From positions 496,001 through 560,000 of the forward strand of contig CAWFMF010000004.1 in assembly GCA_963816985.1 (NCBI GenBank): DNA of 64,000 bases, in the 5' to 3' direction. The position numbers and the translations under genes are program-made. The notes below the pieces were generated by a model. The model worked only from the letters and a program-made list of their open reading frames with translations. It was not told where the DNA came from and did not search any database. Positions 16,193 to 25,122 of the stretch are shown here, in pieces (the first letter of the stretch is position 1; every line of letters starts with the position of its first letter). Source of the stretch: JAIVJM01 sp963816985. GTDB lineage: Bacteria; Acidobacteriota; Blastocatellia; Pyrinomonadales; Pyrinomonadaceae.

Positions 16193-17186
16193 ATTCCCTC
16201 GCCGAGCGGAAGCAGGCCGTGCCCGATGTGCAGAAGTGGAACGACTCGTCCTCGAACTCCGCCGTCTCCATCTGGATGGTGAGGTGGTCAACGCCGAACT
16301 GTTCGAGGATGCGCGCGCGCAACTCCTTGAGCAGTTCGGGCTGCGAGACCGCCCCGGCGTGGATGACGTGCGCGCTCAGAGCCTCGCGGCCCGAAGTGAT
16401 CGCCCAGACGTGGAGGTCGTGCACGTCCTCGACTCCGCCGGTCGCGCGGATGGCGTCCTCGACCGCCGCGAGATTGATGTGCGCGGGCGTGCCTTCCAGA
16501 AGAACGTTGGTCGCCTCACGAATCAAATTCCACGAACTCCAGATGATGAGCAGGCAGATGAGCGCACTCACCACAGGGTCAGCGGCCTGCCAGCCGTAGA
16601 CTGTGACCAGCACGCCCGCCACAATCGCGCCGACCGACCCGGCGGCGTCGCCCAGCACGTGCAGCCACGCGCCGTGGACGTTCAAGTCCTTCTCGTGGTC
16701 GCCGTGCAGCACCCACGCGCACGCGAGGTTGACGACGAGACCGCCGGCGGCGACCGCCGTCATCAAACCGCCGCGCTCGATGACGGGCGGCGTGAGCCAG
16801 CGTTCGTATGACTCGTAGAGGATGAAGAGCGAGACGACGACGAGCGCCACGCCGTTGCCGAAGGCCGCGAGAATCTCCAGACGGTAGTAGCCGTAAGTCT
16901 TGCTCGGCGTCGCGGGCCGCGAGCCGAACCACGCGGCCATCAGCGCGAGCGCGAGCGCCGCCGCGTCCGTCAGCATGTGCCCGGCGTCGGCCAGCAGCGC
17001 AAGGCTCCCCGTCCACCACCCGCCCAGAGCCTCGGCCACCATGTAGGAGGCGGTCAGCACCAGCACCATGAGCAGCCGACGCTGCCCGCGCGAAGAGAGC
17101 CCGCCGCCTTCGTCGTGATGGTGGTGGTGATGATGCGGCGCGCCCGCGCCGTGCTGTCCGTGTGCGTGTCCGTTGGATGAAGCCAT
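16191..17186 (-). CDS. Cation diffusion facilitator, zinc-type efflux (CzcD/ZitB-like)
   Basis: Antiporter of 331 residues exporting Zn2+ or similar divalent metals in exchange for protons at the cytoplasmic membrane. The cytoplasmic N-terminus is His-rich (seven consecutive His). Six helices follow, with the metal-site pairs His-Met-Leu-Thr-Asp in helix 2 and His-Val-Leu-Gly-Asp in helix 5, as in zinc transporters, and a C-terminal cytoplasmic ferredoxin-like domain with His residues. The ATG at 17186 is used; an upstream extension to 17345 lacks similarity. It may share a metal-homeostasis role with the metallothionein gene at 12956, but nothing in the sequence links their control. Confidence 0.93.
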   Translation of the reverse strand: MASSNGHAHGQHGAGAPHHHHHHHDEGGGLSSRGQRRLLMVLVLTASYMVAEALGGWWTGSLALLADAGHMLTDAAALALALMAAWFGSRPATPSKTYGYYRLEILAAFGNGVALVVVSLFILYESYERWLTPPVIERGGLMTAVAAGGLVVNLACAWVLHGDHEKDLNVHGAWLHVLGDAAGSVGAIVAGVLVTVYGWQAADPVVSALICLLIIWSSWNLIREATNVLLEGTPAHINLAAVEDAIRATGGVEDVHDLHVWAITSGREALSAHVIHAGAVSQPELLKELRARILEQFGVDHLTIQMETAEFEDESFHFCTSGTACFRSARE

Positions 17187-17315
17187 CTCGTTCGGTCGAA
17201 CGGCTGAAAAACCTTCGCCCCCGCCGTCCCGTCGAACGAAAAACGACGGACGGGCAGCGGCCCCCTCGCGCGGAGCGTGTAAGATTATCAGATTGCCGCG
17301 GAGCGTGTCAGCGCG

Positions 17316-17407
17316 AGAAGGCAAAAGTAAAAAGGTCAAAGGCAAAAGTGAAGGAGGAGTTCAATCCTCCTTCACTTTTGCCTTTGACCTTTTTACTTTT
17401 GCCTTCT
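17316..17407. repeat. Heptamer-unit inverted repeat 9
   Basis: Perfect 43-bp arms, 17316-17358 and 17365-17407, around a 6-base loop; the longest perfect hairpin in the window. Units are variants of GGCAAAAG/TAAAAAGG/GGTCAAA. It lies directly after the stop of the 17416 gene. Confidence 0.97.
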
Positions 17408-17415
17408 TTAGCGAA

Positions 17416-18207
17416 TCACAACTCCGACACGTTGAGCGCCTTGTTGAGGTTGCGGTAAAGCTCGTTGAGGTCGCGGATGTTCCGTTCGAGCGCGCGCGGC
17501 AGCTCTTTCACTTCCGAGGTGTTGACGACGAGGTTGGCGTTGAGGAGGAAGGCGGCGTGCGCGTCGCTCGTGCGCGCCGAGGAAGAGAGCTGGACGAAGA
17601 CGAGGCGGCGGCGTTCGGGCATCCGCAGCGAGTTGATCTCGCGCCCCAACATAATCGCGCCCTGCTCGCGCGGGTCGAACTCGGCGTCCAAGACGAGCAC
17701 GTCCGGCACGTCCTCGCGCATCCGCTCGACGGCCTGCGCCGCGTCGGCGGCGACGTAGACATCAAAATTATTTTCGGCCAGAGAGCGCGCCGCGTCGTCG
17801 CCCTGCGCCGAGCCCACACACAGCAGAGCGCGCCTGCGCTCCCACGCCGGGCGGCGCGCGTCGTGCGGGGCGGCGGCGTCGGGCGCGCCGCGCCGCAGGA
17901 GTGACGATAAGAGTCGCACCAGCTCGCTCTCGGCGGAGGCGTGTGCGTCGGCGGGCGCGGGCGTCGGCTCGGCGAGCGCGTTGCCGTTGACGACGGGCGC
18001 GCGCGTCACGCTCATCTCCCGCTGCGCGCGGGTCGAGGCGGGCAGGTCGCCCACCGCCGTCAGCGCGTCCTTCTGCGCCGGCTGCGCCGGCGGCTGCGTG
18101 TTGATGATCTGCTCGCACTTCGGGCAGCGCACGCTGAAGGGGCGCGTCGGGATTTTCGCGTTATCCAACTGCAAACGTGTCGTGCAGTTCGGGCAGGTGA
18201 CAATCAT
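17416..18207 (-). CDS. Zinc-ribbon (MJ0042-type) protein with receiver-like domain
   Basis: 263 residues. The N-terminus has a CysProAsnCys...CysProLysCys zinc ribbon of the MJ0042 type. A low-complexity Ala/Pro linker leads to a domain with Arg-Ala-Leu-Leu-Cys-Val-Gly, Asp-Val-Leu-Val-Leu-Asp-Ala-Glu and a Leu-Val-Phe-Val-Gln-Leu strand, which follows the alpha/beta plan of response-regulator receivers, with an Asp at the expected phosphate-acceptor strand. No output domain. The start is the ATG at 18207, at the ribbon; a longer frame runs through the hairpin repeat. Next to the PilT-like ATPase, suggesting a motility or signalling role, unproven. Confidence 0.7.
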   Translation of the reverse strand: MIVTCPNCTTRLQLDNAKIPTRPFSVRCPKCEQIINTQPPAQPAQKDALTAVGDLPASTRAQREMSVTRAPVVNGNALAEPTPAPADAHASAESELVRLLSSLLRRGAPDAAAPHDARRPAWERRRALLCVGSAQGDDAARSLAENNFDVYVAADAAQAVERMREDVPDVLVLDAEFDPREQGAIMLGREINSLRMPERRRLVFVQLSSSARTSDAHAAFLLNANLVVNTSEVKELPRALERNIRDLNELYRNLNKALNVSEL

Positions 18208-18214
18208 AAGATTC

Positions 18215-18301
18215 AAGTCTGGAGTCTGGAGTCTGAGAGTCTGGAGTCGAGGAAGTTGAGAGAGTCCGTGTCTTGACTCCAGACTCTCAGACTCCAGACT
18301 T
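18215..18301. repeat. Heptamer-unit inverted repeat 10
   Basis: Same arm sequence as repeat 1 at 521-611. The left arm (18215-18248) has one more GTCTGGA unit than the right (18275-18301). Confidence 0.9.
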
Positions 18302-18304
18302 CTT

Positions 18305-19528
18305 TTATTCAATCATGTCGAGCATGGATGCGCTCGCGCCGGGGCGCTGCGGGACGCCGGGGAGGGGCCGCCGCGCGCCGAGGGGCCGGGGTGCGCCCGG
18401 AGGCTTTTCGGCGGCGAGGAAGTCGTCGGAGGCCGACATGCCCTTGAGCGCGAGGACGAGGTTGTTGGGGTTGGTGGCGAAGGAGAGGCCGTCTTCGAGC
18501 GTGACATCCTCGCGCTCGATCATCCCCTTGATGACGGAGTCGAACTCCTGCATCCCGTCGTGCTTGCCGTCGCGCATCGCGTCGAGCAGGGTCTTGCCTT
18601 CCGATTCGCCCTCGCTGATGTACTCGCGCGTGCGCGGCGTGGACTTCAGGATTTCGACCGCCGCGAGGCGACCGAGCCCGTCGGCGCGCGGGATGAGCCG
18701 CTGCGAGACGATGTAGCGGAAGGTCTGCGCGAGCCGGATGCGGATGACCTGCTCTTCGTTCTTCGGGTAGAGGCCGATGATGCGGTCAATCGTCTTCGAG
18801 GCGTCAATCGTGTGCAAGGTGGAGAGCACGAGGTGTCCCGTCTCCGCCGCTTCGAGCGCGATCTCGGTCGTCTCGTAGTCGCGCATCTCGCCGATGAGAA
18901 TGACCTTCGGGGCCTGGCGGAGCGCGGCGCGCAGGGCCGAGGGGAAGTCTTTGGCGTCCGAGCCGATTTCGCGCTGGTTGATGGTCGAGTTCTGGTGCGA
19001 GTGGAGGAACTCGATGGGGTCTTCGATGGTGACGATGTGGTGGTTGAGCGTCTTGTTGATGCAGTCAATGAGGGCGGCGAGCGTCGAGCTTTTGCCCGCG
19101 CCCGTCGGCCCCGTGACGAGCACGATGCCGTTGCGCAGCTCCGTAATCTCCGAGAGTTGCGGCGGCAGGTTCAAGGTCTCCAGCGTCGGGATTTCCGTCG
19201 GGATGACGCGCATCACGATGGAGTACGTCCCGCGCTGCTGGAAGATGTTGACGCGGAAGCGGGTGCGCGAAGGCAGAGAGTAGCTGAGGTCGGTCGAGCC
19301 GGTGTGCGCGAGCCGGTGCGCGGCCTCCGGGTTCCCCGACATCAGCGTCATGGCGACAATCTCGGTCTGATACGGCGAGAGCTTCTGCACGCCGAGCTGC
19401 TTGACGGGCATGAGCTTGCCGTTAATCTCCACGAGCGGCGCTTGCCCGACCGAGAAGTTGAGGTCGCTGATCTTGTCCGAGACGGCGAGCATGCGCTCGA
19501 TGATGGGCGGGAGGTCGAAGTATCTCAT
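18305..19528 (-). CDS. PilT/PilU-type twitching motility ATPase
   Basis: Hexameric retraction ATPase of type IV pili, at the inner membrane base of the pilus. The 407-residue protein has Walker A Gly-Pro-Thr-Gly-Ala-Gly-Lys-Ser (140-147), an Asp box (Thr-Ile-Glu-Asp-Pro-Ile-Glu), Walker B (Val-Ile-Leu-Ile-Gly-Glu-Met-Arg-Asp) and the His box (Leu-His-Thr-Ile-Asp). The Glu-Met-Arg-Asp sequence is the PilT form. The C-terminus is a Pro-rich tail. The ATG at 19528 is chosen; the upstream open frame to 19672 has no similarity. No other pilus gene is in this window. Confidence 0.93.
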   Translation of the reverse strand: MRYFDLPPIIERMLAVSDKISDLNFSVGQAPLVEINGKLMPVKQLGVQKLSPYQTEIVAMTLMSGNPEAAHRLAHTGSTDLSYSLPSRTRFRVNIFQQRGTYSIVMRVIPTEIPTLETLNLPPQLSEITELRNGIVLVTGPTGAGKSSTLAALIDCINKTLNHHIVTIEDPIEFLHSHQNSTINQREIGSDAKDFPSALRAALRQAPKVILIGEMRDYETTEIALEAAETGHLVLSTLHTIDASKTIDRIIGLYPKNEEQVIRIRLAQTFRYIVSQRLIPRADGLGRLAAVEILKSTPRTREYISEGESEGKTLLDAMRDGKHDGMQEFDSVIKGMIEREDVTLEDGLSFATNPNNLVLALKGMSASDDFLAAEKPPGAPRPLGARRPLPGVPQRPGASASMLDMIE

Positions 19529-20216
19529 GCGGGACTTTCCGGCTCCGAAGTGTTGAAGATAAAGACCGGTGGGCGGCTCGTGTGGGCTTGTAACCTGCTG
19601 TGGCCGCCCGCGACGGGACTCGCCTCGGCGGCGGCCTTGAGGCATTCTCTCGCATCGGGCGGAGGAATGCAAGTTAAAACTTTTAACACCTTTACCCTTT
19701 ATAATTTAACCTCTTTTCAGGCCGCGCCTTTCCGGGCCGCGCCCGAAATTTTTCTTTTACACGGGACGGGCATTCGTGTTAAATCATGCCGTCCGCGGCG
19801 CATAATTCGGTGCACGCCGGAGACTTCGGCCCGAAGGGAAAACCGTCCGAAGGTTCCGGACGGCTGAGAAGGTCGGCCCGCTCGTGCTCACGGCCCGCGA
19901 CGCCTCGCTTTCGGGGCGGCCTCGACGCCGCCCGCGCTTTCCTGAAATCAAAGGCATCGTTTTTTGGTGCCGGTCTTCGCAAGAGACGGGGCCGCCTCCG
20001 CGCGCCCGCCGTGCCGACCGGCCAGTTTTTTTCGCCACGCCGCGTCCGGCGTCGCACCGTCCGTGCGCTTCCGCGCGTGGCCCAAGACTCTTCGGTCAAG
20101 GCTGCGGCGCGACGCGCGGGATTCTAACGAGGGGGAGGCAATCCGATTTACGCTCGAACGAGCCAGAGGGCGGGAGTAGATGTCAAGCAAGTAAAAATTC
20201 GATAAGGAGAGAAACA
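19529..20216. other. Long intergenic region with AT-rich patch
   Basis: 688 bases between divergent genes. Contains an AT-rich patch (about 19670-19720) with a 15-bp palindrome and a TATAAT hexamer (19700-19705), then G+C-rich sequence without a convincing reading frame. The upper frames here are opposite-strand shadows with unusual composition. It should hold the promoters of both neighbours. Confidence 0.5.
19673..19687. promoter_or_regulatory. 15-bp palindrome, possible operator
   Basis: GTTAAAACTTTTAAC is a perfect palindrome around one central base, 145 bases upstream of the PilT-like start and in the AT-rich patch. A repressor site is possible, but palindromes of this composition also arise by chance in AT-rich DNA. 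Confidence 0.35.
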
Positions 20217-20663
20217 GTGAAACTCAGCCGACTTCTGAAGACGAGAGTTCTGAACGTTCTCATCGGGTGCTTGATGGCGGGCGCATTGCTGGTCGCGTGC
20301 GGCGGCGGCGACAACACCAATACCGCTACAACTAACACCGCCAACACCAAGACCGGCACGACCAACACGGCCAACACCGCCACGCCGGCCAGCACTGCCC
20401 CGACCAATACCGCCGCCGCTCCGTCCGCCGACAAGATCGGCGTCCCTGAGTGCGACGAGTACATCGCCAAGTACGAGGCCTGCATCAACAGCAAGGTTCC
20501 CGAAAACATGCGCGCGACGTTCAAGAACGCGTTCGACGCCTCGCGCAAGGCTTGGCGCGACGCGGCGGCGACGCCGCAGGGCAAGGCCGGACTGGCGACG
20601 GCCTGCAAGGCCGCACACGATCAGGCCAAGACGACGCTCGGCTCCTACGGCTGTAGCTGGTAA
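20217..20663 (+). CDS. Thr/Asn/Ala-rich lipoprotein
   Basis: Lipoprotein of 148 residues starting at a GTG with AAGGAGA eight bases before it. The signal peptide ends Leu-Leu-Val-Ala-Cys-Gly-Gly-Gly. A 45-residue low-complexity linker of Thr, Asn and Ala follows, then a small helical domain of about 75 residues with Cys in Glu-Cys-Asp, Ala-Cys-Ile, Ala-Cys-Lys and a final Gly-Cys-Ser-Trp. The four cysteines may form two disulfides in the periplasm. Function unknown; similar lipoproteins with such linkers are common in this bacterial group. Confidence 0.75.
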   Translation: MKLSRLLKTRVLNVLIGCLMAGALLVACGGGDNTNTATTNTANTKTGTTNTANTATPASTAPTNTAAAPSADKIGVPECDEYIAKYEACINSKVPENMRATFKNAFDASRKAWRDAAATPQGKAGLATACKAAHDQAKTTLGSYGCSW

Positions 20664-20698
20664 TCAAAACTCGGCGGGCTCGCCCGTCAACATTCAGA

Positions 20699-20739
20699 AA
20701 AAGGCCCGGCGGGGTTTCAAATCTCCCGCCGGGCCTTTT
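20699..20739. terminator. Bidirectional terminator
   Basis: Perfect 15-bp stem (20699-20713 with 20725-20739): an A-run, GGCCCGGCGGG and its complement, ending in a T-run. It separates the lipoprotein gene from the convergent thiE gene and covers the thiE stop codon. Confidence 0.9.
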
Positions 20740-21364
20740 CTGTCTCCGCGAGGAACTCGCGCGTGCGTTGGGTGATGGACGAAGGGTCGTCCACGGCGAC
20801 GAGTGCGCTGATGACGGCCACGGAGTCGGCCCCCGCTTCGAGGACGGAGCGCGCGTTCTCGCGCGTGATGCCGCCGATGGCGACGAGCGGGATTTCACTG
20901 CCGACGGCCTCGCGCGCGCGCCGCAAGCCTTCGAGGCCGACAACCCGGTCGGGGTTCTCCTTCGAGGAGGTGTTGAAGACCGGGCCGAAGGCGATGTAAG
21001 TGACGGGCATCCGCGCGGCCTCGGCGGCTTGCCGGAGGTCGTGGGTCGAGAAGCCGACGATGGCCGCGTCGCCGAGCAGTGCGCGGGCGGCGTCGGGCCG
21101 CAGGTCGTCCTGTCCGAGGTGCACGCCGTCCGCGCCGATGGCGAGCGCAATGTCCGCCCGGTCGTTGATGACGAGCCGAGCCCCCTGCCCGCGCGCGACG
21201 CGCAGCGCCTCGACGGCCTCGCGGTAAAACTCTCGCGGCGCGAGGCGCTTCTCGCGCAACTGGACGAGCGTCGCGCCGCCCTCACACAGACGCGCGACCT
21301 GCTCGGCGTGCGAGAGGCCGGAGAGCCGCGCGTCGGTGATGGGGTAGAGTTTCGGCAGCTTCAT
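20717..21364 (-). CDS. thiE: Thiamine phosphate synthase
   Basis: Joins HMP pyrophosphate and thiazole phosphate to give thiamine monophosphate in the cytoplasm. The 215-residue TIM barrel has Leu-Tyr-Pro-Ile-Thr-Asp at the N-terminus, Val-Gln-Leu-Arg-Glu-Lys, Leu-Val-Ile-Asn-Asp-Arg, Gly-Val-His-Leu-Gly-Gln-Asp-Asp-Leu, Gly-Phe-Ser-Thr-His and Ala-Ile-Gly-Gly-Ile. All are the family's active-site motifs. No other thiamine genes are nearby, and no TPP riboswitch was seen upstream. Confidence 0.95.
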   Translation of the reverse strand: MKLPKLYPITDARLSGLSHAEQVARLCEGGATLVQLREKRLAPREFYREAVEALRVARGQGARLVINDRADIALAIGADGVHLGQDDLRPDAARALLGDAAIVGFSTHDLRQAAEAARMPVTYIAFGPVFNTSSKENPDRVVGLEGLRRAREAVGSEIPLVAIGGITRENARSVLEAGADSVAVISALVAVDDPSSITQRTREFLAETEKARREI

Positions 21365-21369
21365 AAGGC

Positions 21370-21522
21370 AAATGATGAATGCGGGAAGATAGTTTTCAGT
21401 TTTGAGTTTTCAGTTTTCAGTCTCGGAATCTCAAATCTCGAATTTGAAATTTCAAATCCGGGAAGCCAGAACTGAAAACTGAAAACTGTCTACTGAAAAC
21501 TATCTTCCCGCATTCATCATTT
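21370..21522. repeat. Heptamer-unit inverted repeat 11, nested
   Basis: Outer arms 21370-21400 and 21492-21522 are perfect over 31 bp. Inside them sit TTTTCAG-type units (as in repeats 3 and 7) and a central ATTTGAAATTTCAAAT-like palindrome. It combines two unit families and lies between thiE and the M15 peptidase gene. Confidence 0.92.
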
Positions 21523-21526
21523 CGGT

Positions 21527-22606
21527 TTAGACCTTGACCTTGTCGAGTTTGAACTTCTTCGCCTTGACGAAGGCGGGGGCTTCGTTGGGCATGTACTCCC
21601 AGTGCCAGTGCTCTTTGTTGACGGTGCGGATGAAGCCGAGGCGAGGGCCGTTCTTCCTGAGCCAGTCGTAGACTGGGTTGCCGTCGAAGCCGCCGGTGTT
21701 GAAGTCGAAGGCCTGCCCGTGCTGGTGGTTCGAGTTGCCGGCTTTGGCGGCGAGGTTGAAGCCGGGCTTCCTGGCGATGAAGCCGTCGTGCAGCGACTTC
21801 TGCTTGGCGAAGGTGCGGAAGCCGCTTTCGAGTCCGACGGCGAGGTTCTCCTTCGCCGCCTCTTCGACGAGCTTGAGGTACGGCTCCAGACTTTCGAGCG
21901 TAATCTGCTCCAACTCGCCGCCCGTCCCGACGATGTTGACGAGGAGTTTCTGACCGAGGAATCTGCCCCCGCGCCAGCACGCGTTCGGCCCCTGCTGGCT
22001 GGCCCACTCCGCCGAGCCGTAGATGTCCGAGCAGCCTTCCGAGAGGTTCGAGGCCGAAGTCCAGCCAATCTCGTCGCCCTGCGCGAAGCCGTCGCCGTTG
22101 ACCGTCCCGGCGCAGACACGGACGAACTTACCGGCGGGCGTCGTGTCCTTCGAGGCTTCGAGCACGGAGACGAAGCTGCCCGCCGGAATCGTCTTCCCGC
22201 GCGAGGCGTATTTGGGGCCGCCGTCGCGGATGACGGCGTTCTTGTCGGTCACGGTCTTGTGGTCGCCCGGCGGCGGCAAGGCCCACGACGCGGGGGCGAG
22301 CCCGACCGTCTCGTTGAGGAAGCCGCCTTCGAGGTTCGTCGCCATCGTCCAGCCTCCGGGCGTGTTCTCCAGCGCGCCGACGGGGTTGACGAAGACGTAG
22401 ATGTTCTTCCGGTCGTCGGCCTTCACGTCGCTGACCGTGACCTGCGTGCGCTTCGGGATGATCTTGGTGTCGCCGACGTTCGCGCCCGCGGGCCGGGGCT
22501 CGCCCGGCGCGTAGGTGGCCGACTTCGTGATGTCATCGTCGCGGCGGATGCGCGCCTCGTTGCTGATGACCTTGAATTCTTTGCCGACGTAGCTCTTGAA
22601 GTTCAT
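21527..22606 (-). CDS. M15-family D-Ala-D-Ala carboxypeptidase-like protein with two SH3-like modules
   Basis: 359 residues. The C-terminal domain has Ser-Asn-His-Gln-His-Gly-Gln-Ala-Phe-Asp-Phe and Glu-His-Trp-His-Trp-Glu-Tyr, the zinc ligands and catalytic acid of M15 (VanY/DacB-like) peptidases, which trim peptidoglycan stems. Two SH3-like beta modules appear to precede it (about residues 1-95 and 105-190). There is no signal peptide, so export must be non-classical or the protein is a phage-type or contractile-system lysin. The gene stands alone between the nested hairpin and the S9 peptidase. Confidence 0.82.
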   Translation of the reverse strand: MNFKSYVGKEFKVISNEARIRRDDDITKSATYAPGEPRPAGANVGDTKIIPKRTQVTVSDVKADDRKNIYVFVNPVGALENTPGGWTMATNLEGGFLNETVGLAPASWALPPPGDHKTVTDKNAVIRDGGPKYASRGKTIPAGSFVSVLEASKDTTPAGKFVRVCAGTVNGDGFAQGDEIGWTSASNLSEGCSDIYGSAEWASQQGPNACWRGGRFLGQKLLVNIVGTGGELEQITLESLEPYLKLVEEAAKENLAVGLESGFRTFAKQKSLHDGFIARKPGFNLAAKAGNSNHQHGQAFDFNTGGFDGNPVYDWLRKNGPRLGFIRTVNKEHWHWEYMPNEAPAFVKAKKFKLDKVKV

Positions 22607-22848
22607 GTCCTCATCTCCGTTGAAGGCGTCCGCCGGTGCGGCGGGCGTTGGGTGTCAGTGGGAATCGAGGCGGGCGCGGCCAGTGGGAACGACGCCCGCC
22701 CGATCAAGTTAGCGAAGGCGGGAAAAAGCGACCCGTCGGAAGCCGAGCGCGAGATTAAGCGAGGTCTCGCGGCGGTGTCAATGCGGACAATCTCCTGCGC
22801 CTGTATGCGTCTCCGGGGCAAGGTCTTTCAAGGGGCCGCGCCTGCGGG

Positions 22849-25098
22849 CTACCTCGCGTCGGGCGGGACGGCGCGCGCGTTGCCGTCGAGGTAACGCTCG
22901 AACCAGTAGGTCTGCCAGTTCATGCTCTCGACCAGATGGCGCGGCTCGCCCGTGCGCGTGAGGTTGTGATTCTCGCGCGGGAAGATGACGAACTCGGCGG
23001 TCGCGCCGAAGTGCTTGAGGGCACGGAACCACTGCTCGGCCTGTTCGAGCGGGACGCGGAGGTCATTATCTGAGTGCAGGATGAGCGTCGGCGTGCGGAC
23101 GTTTTTGGCGTACTTGAGCGGCGAGCGTTCCCAGTAAAAGTCGAAGCGCTCGAAGAGGTCGCCGCCGAAGTCGGGCGTGTGGCCGTATGCGCCGTCGCGC
23201 GTGCCCTCGTCGCTGACGAAGTTCGTGACGCTGCGCAAAGTCACCGCCGCCTTGAAGATGTCGGTGTGCCCGACTATCCAGTTGGTGAGGAAGCCGCCGT
23301 AACTGCCGCCGGTGACGCCGAGCCGGTCGCGGTCAATCCACGGATTTTTTTGCAGGACGGCCTCGACGCCGTTCATCACGTCCACGTAATCCTTGCCGCC
23401 CCATTCGTTCTCGATGCCGCGCTCGAACTTCTGCCCGTAGCCCGTCGAGCCGCGCGGGTTGGTGTAGAAGACGGCCCAGCCCTTCGACGCGTAGACTTGA
23501 AACTCTTGGAACCAGTCCACGCCGTACATCGCCGCCGGGCCGCCGTGGATGCTCAGCACGAGAGGGTACTTCCGCCCCTCCTGCCACCCCAGAGGCTTGA
23601 CGAGGAAGCCGTCCACGTCCCAGCCGTCCGCGCCCTTGTAAGTCATACGCTCGACATCTTGCAGCCGGAGCTGCGCCCAGAGCCGCGTGTTGAGCCGCGT
23701 CAACTGCCGCTCGCCGTCGCCGTCGAGTTCCGCGACGTAGAGATCATCAAGACGCTTGAAGTCGTTCGCCGCGTAAACCATCCGGCGCGAGTCGGCGGCG
23801 ATGTCCACGCCGCGCACCGCCCGCGCGCCCTTCGTCACCTGCTTCAACTTGCGCGTCGGAACGTCCACGCGGAAGAGGTGCGACTCGCCGCGCACGCCGG
23901 TCTCGAAGTAGAGGGCACGACCGCCCTCGGCCCATTCGAGATTCGAGGGGATGAGGTCGAGCCCTTCGGCGGCGAGGCGAGAGGGCGTGCCGCCTGTCGA
24001 GGGCGCGAGCCAGATTTTCGGGTGGTCTCTTTGTTTGACGACGCCGACGAAGGCGATGGTCTTGCCGTCGGGCGACCAACGAGGGCTCGCGTCCGCCTCT
24101 TCGTGGTCGGAGATTTTCGTGAGCGTGCCCGTCCCGTCCGCGTTAATCACCCACACGTCCGAGTTGCGGCTCTCGTCAAAAGCCTTGCCCGTGCGGTCGG
24201 AGACGAAGGCGATGCGCGTCCCGTCGGGCGACCACTGCGGGTCGGAGTCGTTCCAGTCTTCGCCCGAAGTAATCTGCTTCGCCGCTCCGGTCTTCACGTC
24301 CACGACCCAGACGTGGCCGCGCTTGTCGTCGAACCATCCAGTGTCGTTGAACTTGTATGAAGTGTGCTTGTAGTGGCGCACGTCGCTCGAAGGCGGCTTC
24401 GCGTCGCTCGGCCCCGTGCGGCTCGTGACGGCGAGGCGCGTCCCGTCCGGCGACCACTGAAAACTGCCGACGCCGTTGCGCAGGCTCGTCACGCGCACGC
24501 CCTCGCCGCCGTCGAGCGAGAGGACGAAGACCTGCGCGCGCGGCGTTTCCGTGGCGGTCGAACTCGCCGGGCCGCTCGGCACGCCCGGAGTCGTCGCCGT
24601 CCCGACGGGGCCGGGCGGCGTGCTCGCGGGCGCGGGAGTCTGCGGTGCGGTCTGCGCGCTCGCGGCTGGTGGCGTGGGGTTTGTCGTCTGCGAGGGTGAA
24701 GGCGTCGGCGTCGGCTGCGACGCGCTCAAGCCTCCGGCGTCCGAAGGGCGCGCGGAGAGGAAGGCGAGCGAGCGACCGTCGGGGCTCCAGCGCGGCGAGG
24801 TCGAGGACTGCGGCGCGGTCGTCAACTGCCTCGGCGGTCGCGCGCCCTCGGCGTCCACGAGCCACACGTTCGACTGCCGCCGGTTCTGCCTCTGGTCAAT
24901 CGTCGTCAGGACGTAGGCGACGAGCCGACCGTCCGGCGAGACGCGCGGGTCGCTCACGAACTCGAAGGCGAAGTAGTCCTCCGCCGTCATGCCGCGCCCG
25001 CGCGCCGCGTCCGTCTGCGCGCGCAGCAGAGGCGCGCTCGTCGAGAGCAGCAGGAGCATCGCGAGCGCGAACGCGCGCCGTGCGGGTCTTCTCATCAA
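22849..25098 (-). CDS. S9-family prolyl oligopeptidase-like peptidase
   Basis: Secreted serine peptidase of 749 residues. A signal peptide is followed by a beta-propeller with repeated Trp-Ser-Pro-Asp-Gly blades, interrupted by a Pro/Thr/Ala insert near residues 125-180, and a C-terminal alpha/beta-hydrolase domain. The nucleophile Ser lies in Gly-Gly-Ser-Tyr-Gly-Gly near 598, the Asp in His-Ser-Asp-Asn-Asp near 678 and the His in Glu-Asn-His-Asn near 710. It probably cleaves peptides in the periplasm as a dipeptidyl or acylaminoacyl peptidase. A strongly supported real gene. Confidence 0.93.
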   Translation of the reverse strand: MMRRPARRAFALAMLLLLSTSAPLLRAQTDAARGRGMTAEDYFAFEFVSDPRVSPDGRLVAYVLTTIDQRQNRRQSNVWLVDAEGARPPRQLTTAPQSSTSPRWSPDGRSLAFLSARPSDAGGLSASQPTPTPSPSQTTNPTPPAASAQTAPQTPAPASTPPGPVGTATTPGVPSGPASSTATETPRAQVFVLSLDGGEGVRVTSLRNGVGSFQWSPDGTRLAVTSRTGPSDAKPPSSDVRHYKHTSYKFNDTGWFDDKRGHVWVVDVKTGAAKQITSGEDWNDSDPQWSPDGTRIAFVSDRTGKAFDESRNSDVWVINADGTGTLTKISDHEEADASPRWSPDGKTIAFVGVVKQRDHPKIWLAPSTGGTPSRLAAEGLDLIPSNLEWAEGGRALYFETGVRGESHLFRVDVPTRKLKQVTKGARAVRGVDIAADSRRMVYAANDFKRLDDLYVAELDGDGERQLTRLNTRLWAQLRLQDVERMTYKGADGWDVDGFLVKPLGWQEGRKYPLVLSIHGGPAAMYGVDWFQEFQVYASKGWAVFYTNPRGSTGYGQKFERGIENEWGGKDYVDVMNGVEAVLQKNPWIDRDRLGVTGGSYGGFLTNWIVGHTDIFKAAVTLRSVTNFVSDEGTRDGAYGHTPDFGGDLFERFDFYWERSPLKYAKNVRTPTLILHSDNDLRVPLEQAEQWFRALKHFGATAEFVIFPRENHNLTRTGEPRHLVESMNWQTYWFERYLDGNARAVPPDAR

Positions 25099-25122
25099 AG
25101 TCTTCCCTCTCAGTCTTCAGTT

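Noticed and set aside
19586..19614. Fourth TGTAACC-type ECF site upstream of the PilT-like gene
   Set aside because: It has TGTAACC but GACG where CGTC should be at 16 bases; it does not match the other three.
21365..21526. TPP riboswitch before thiE
   Set aside because: The region upstream of thiE is a nested hairpin repeat; the conserved TPP aptamer elements were not found.
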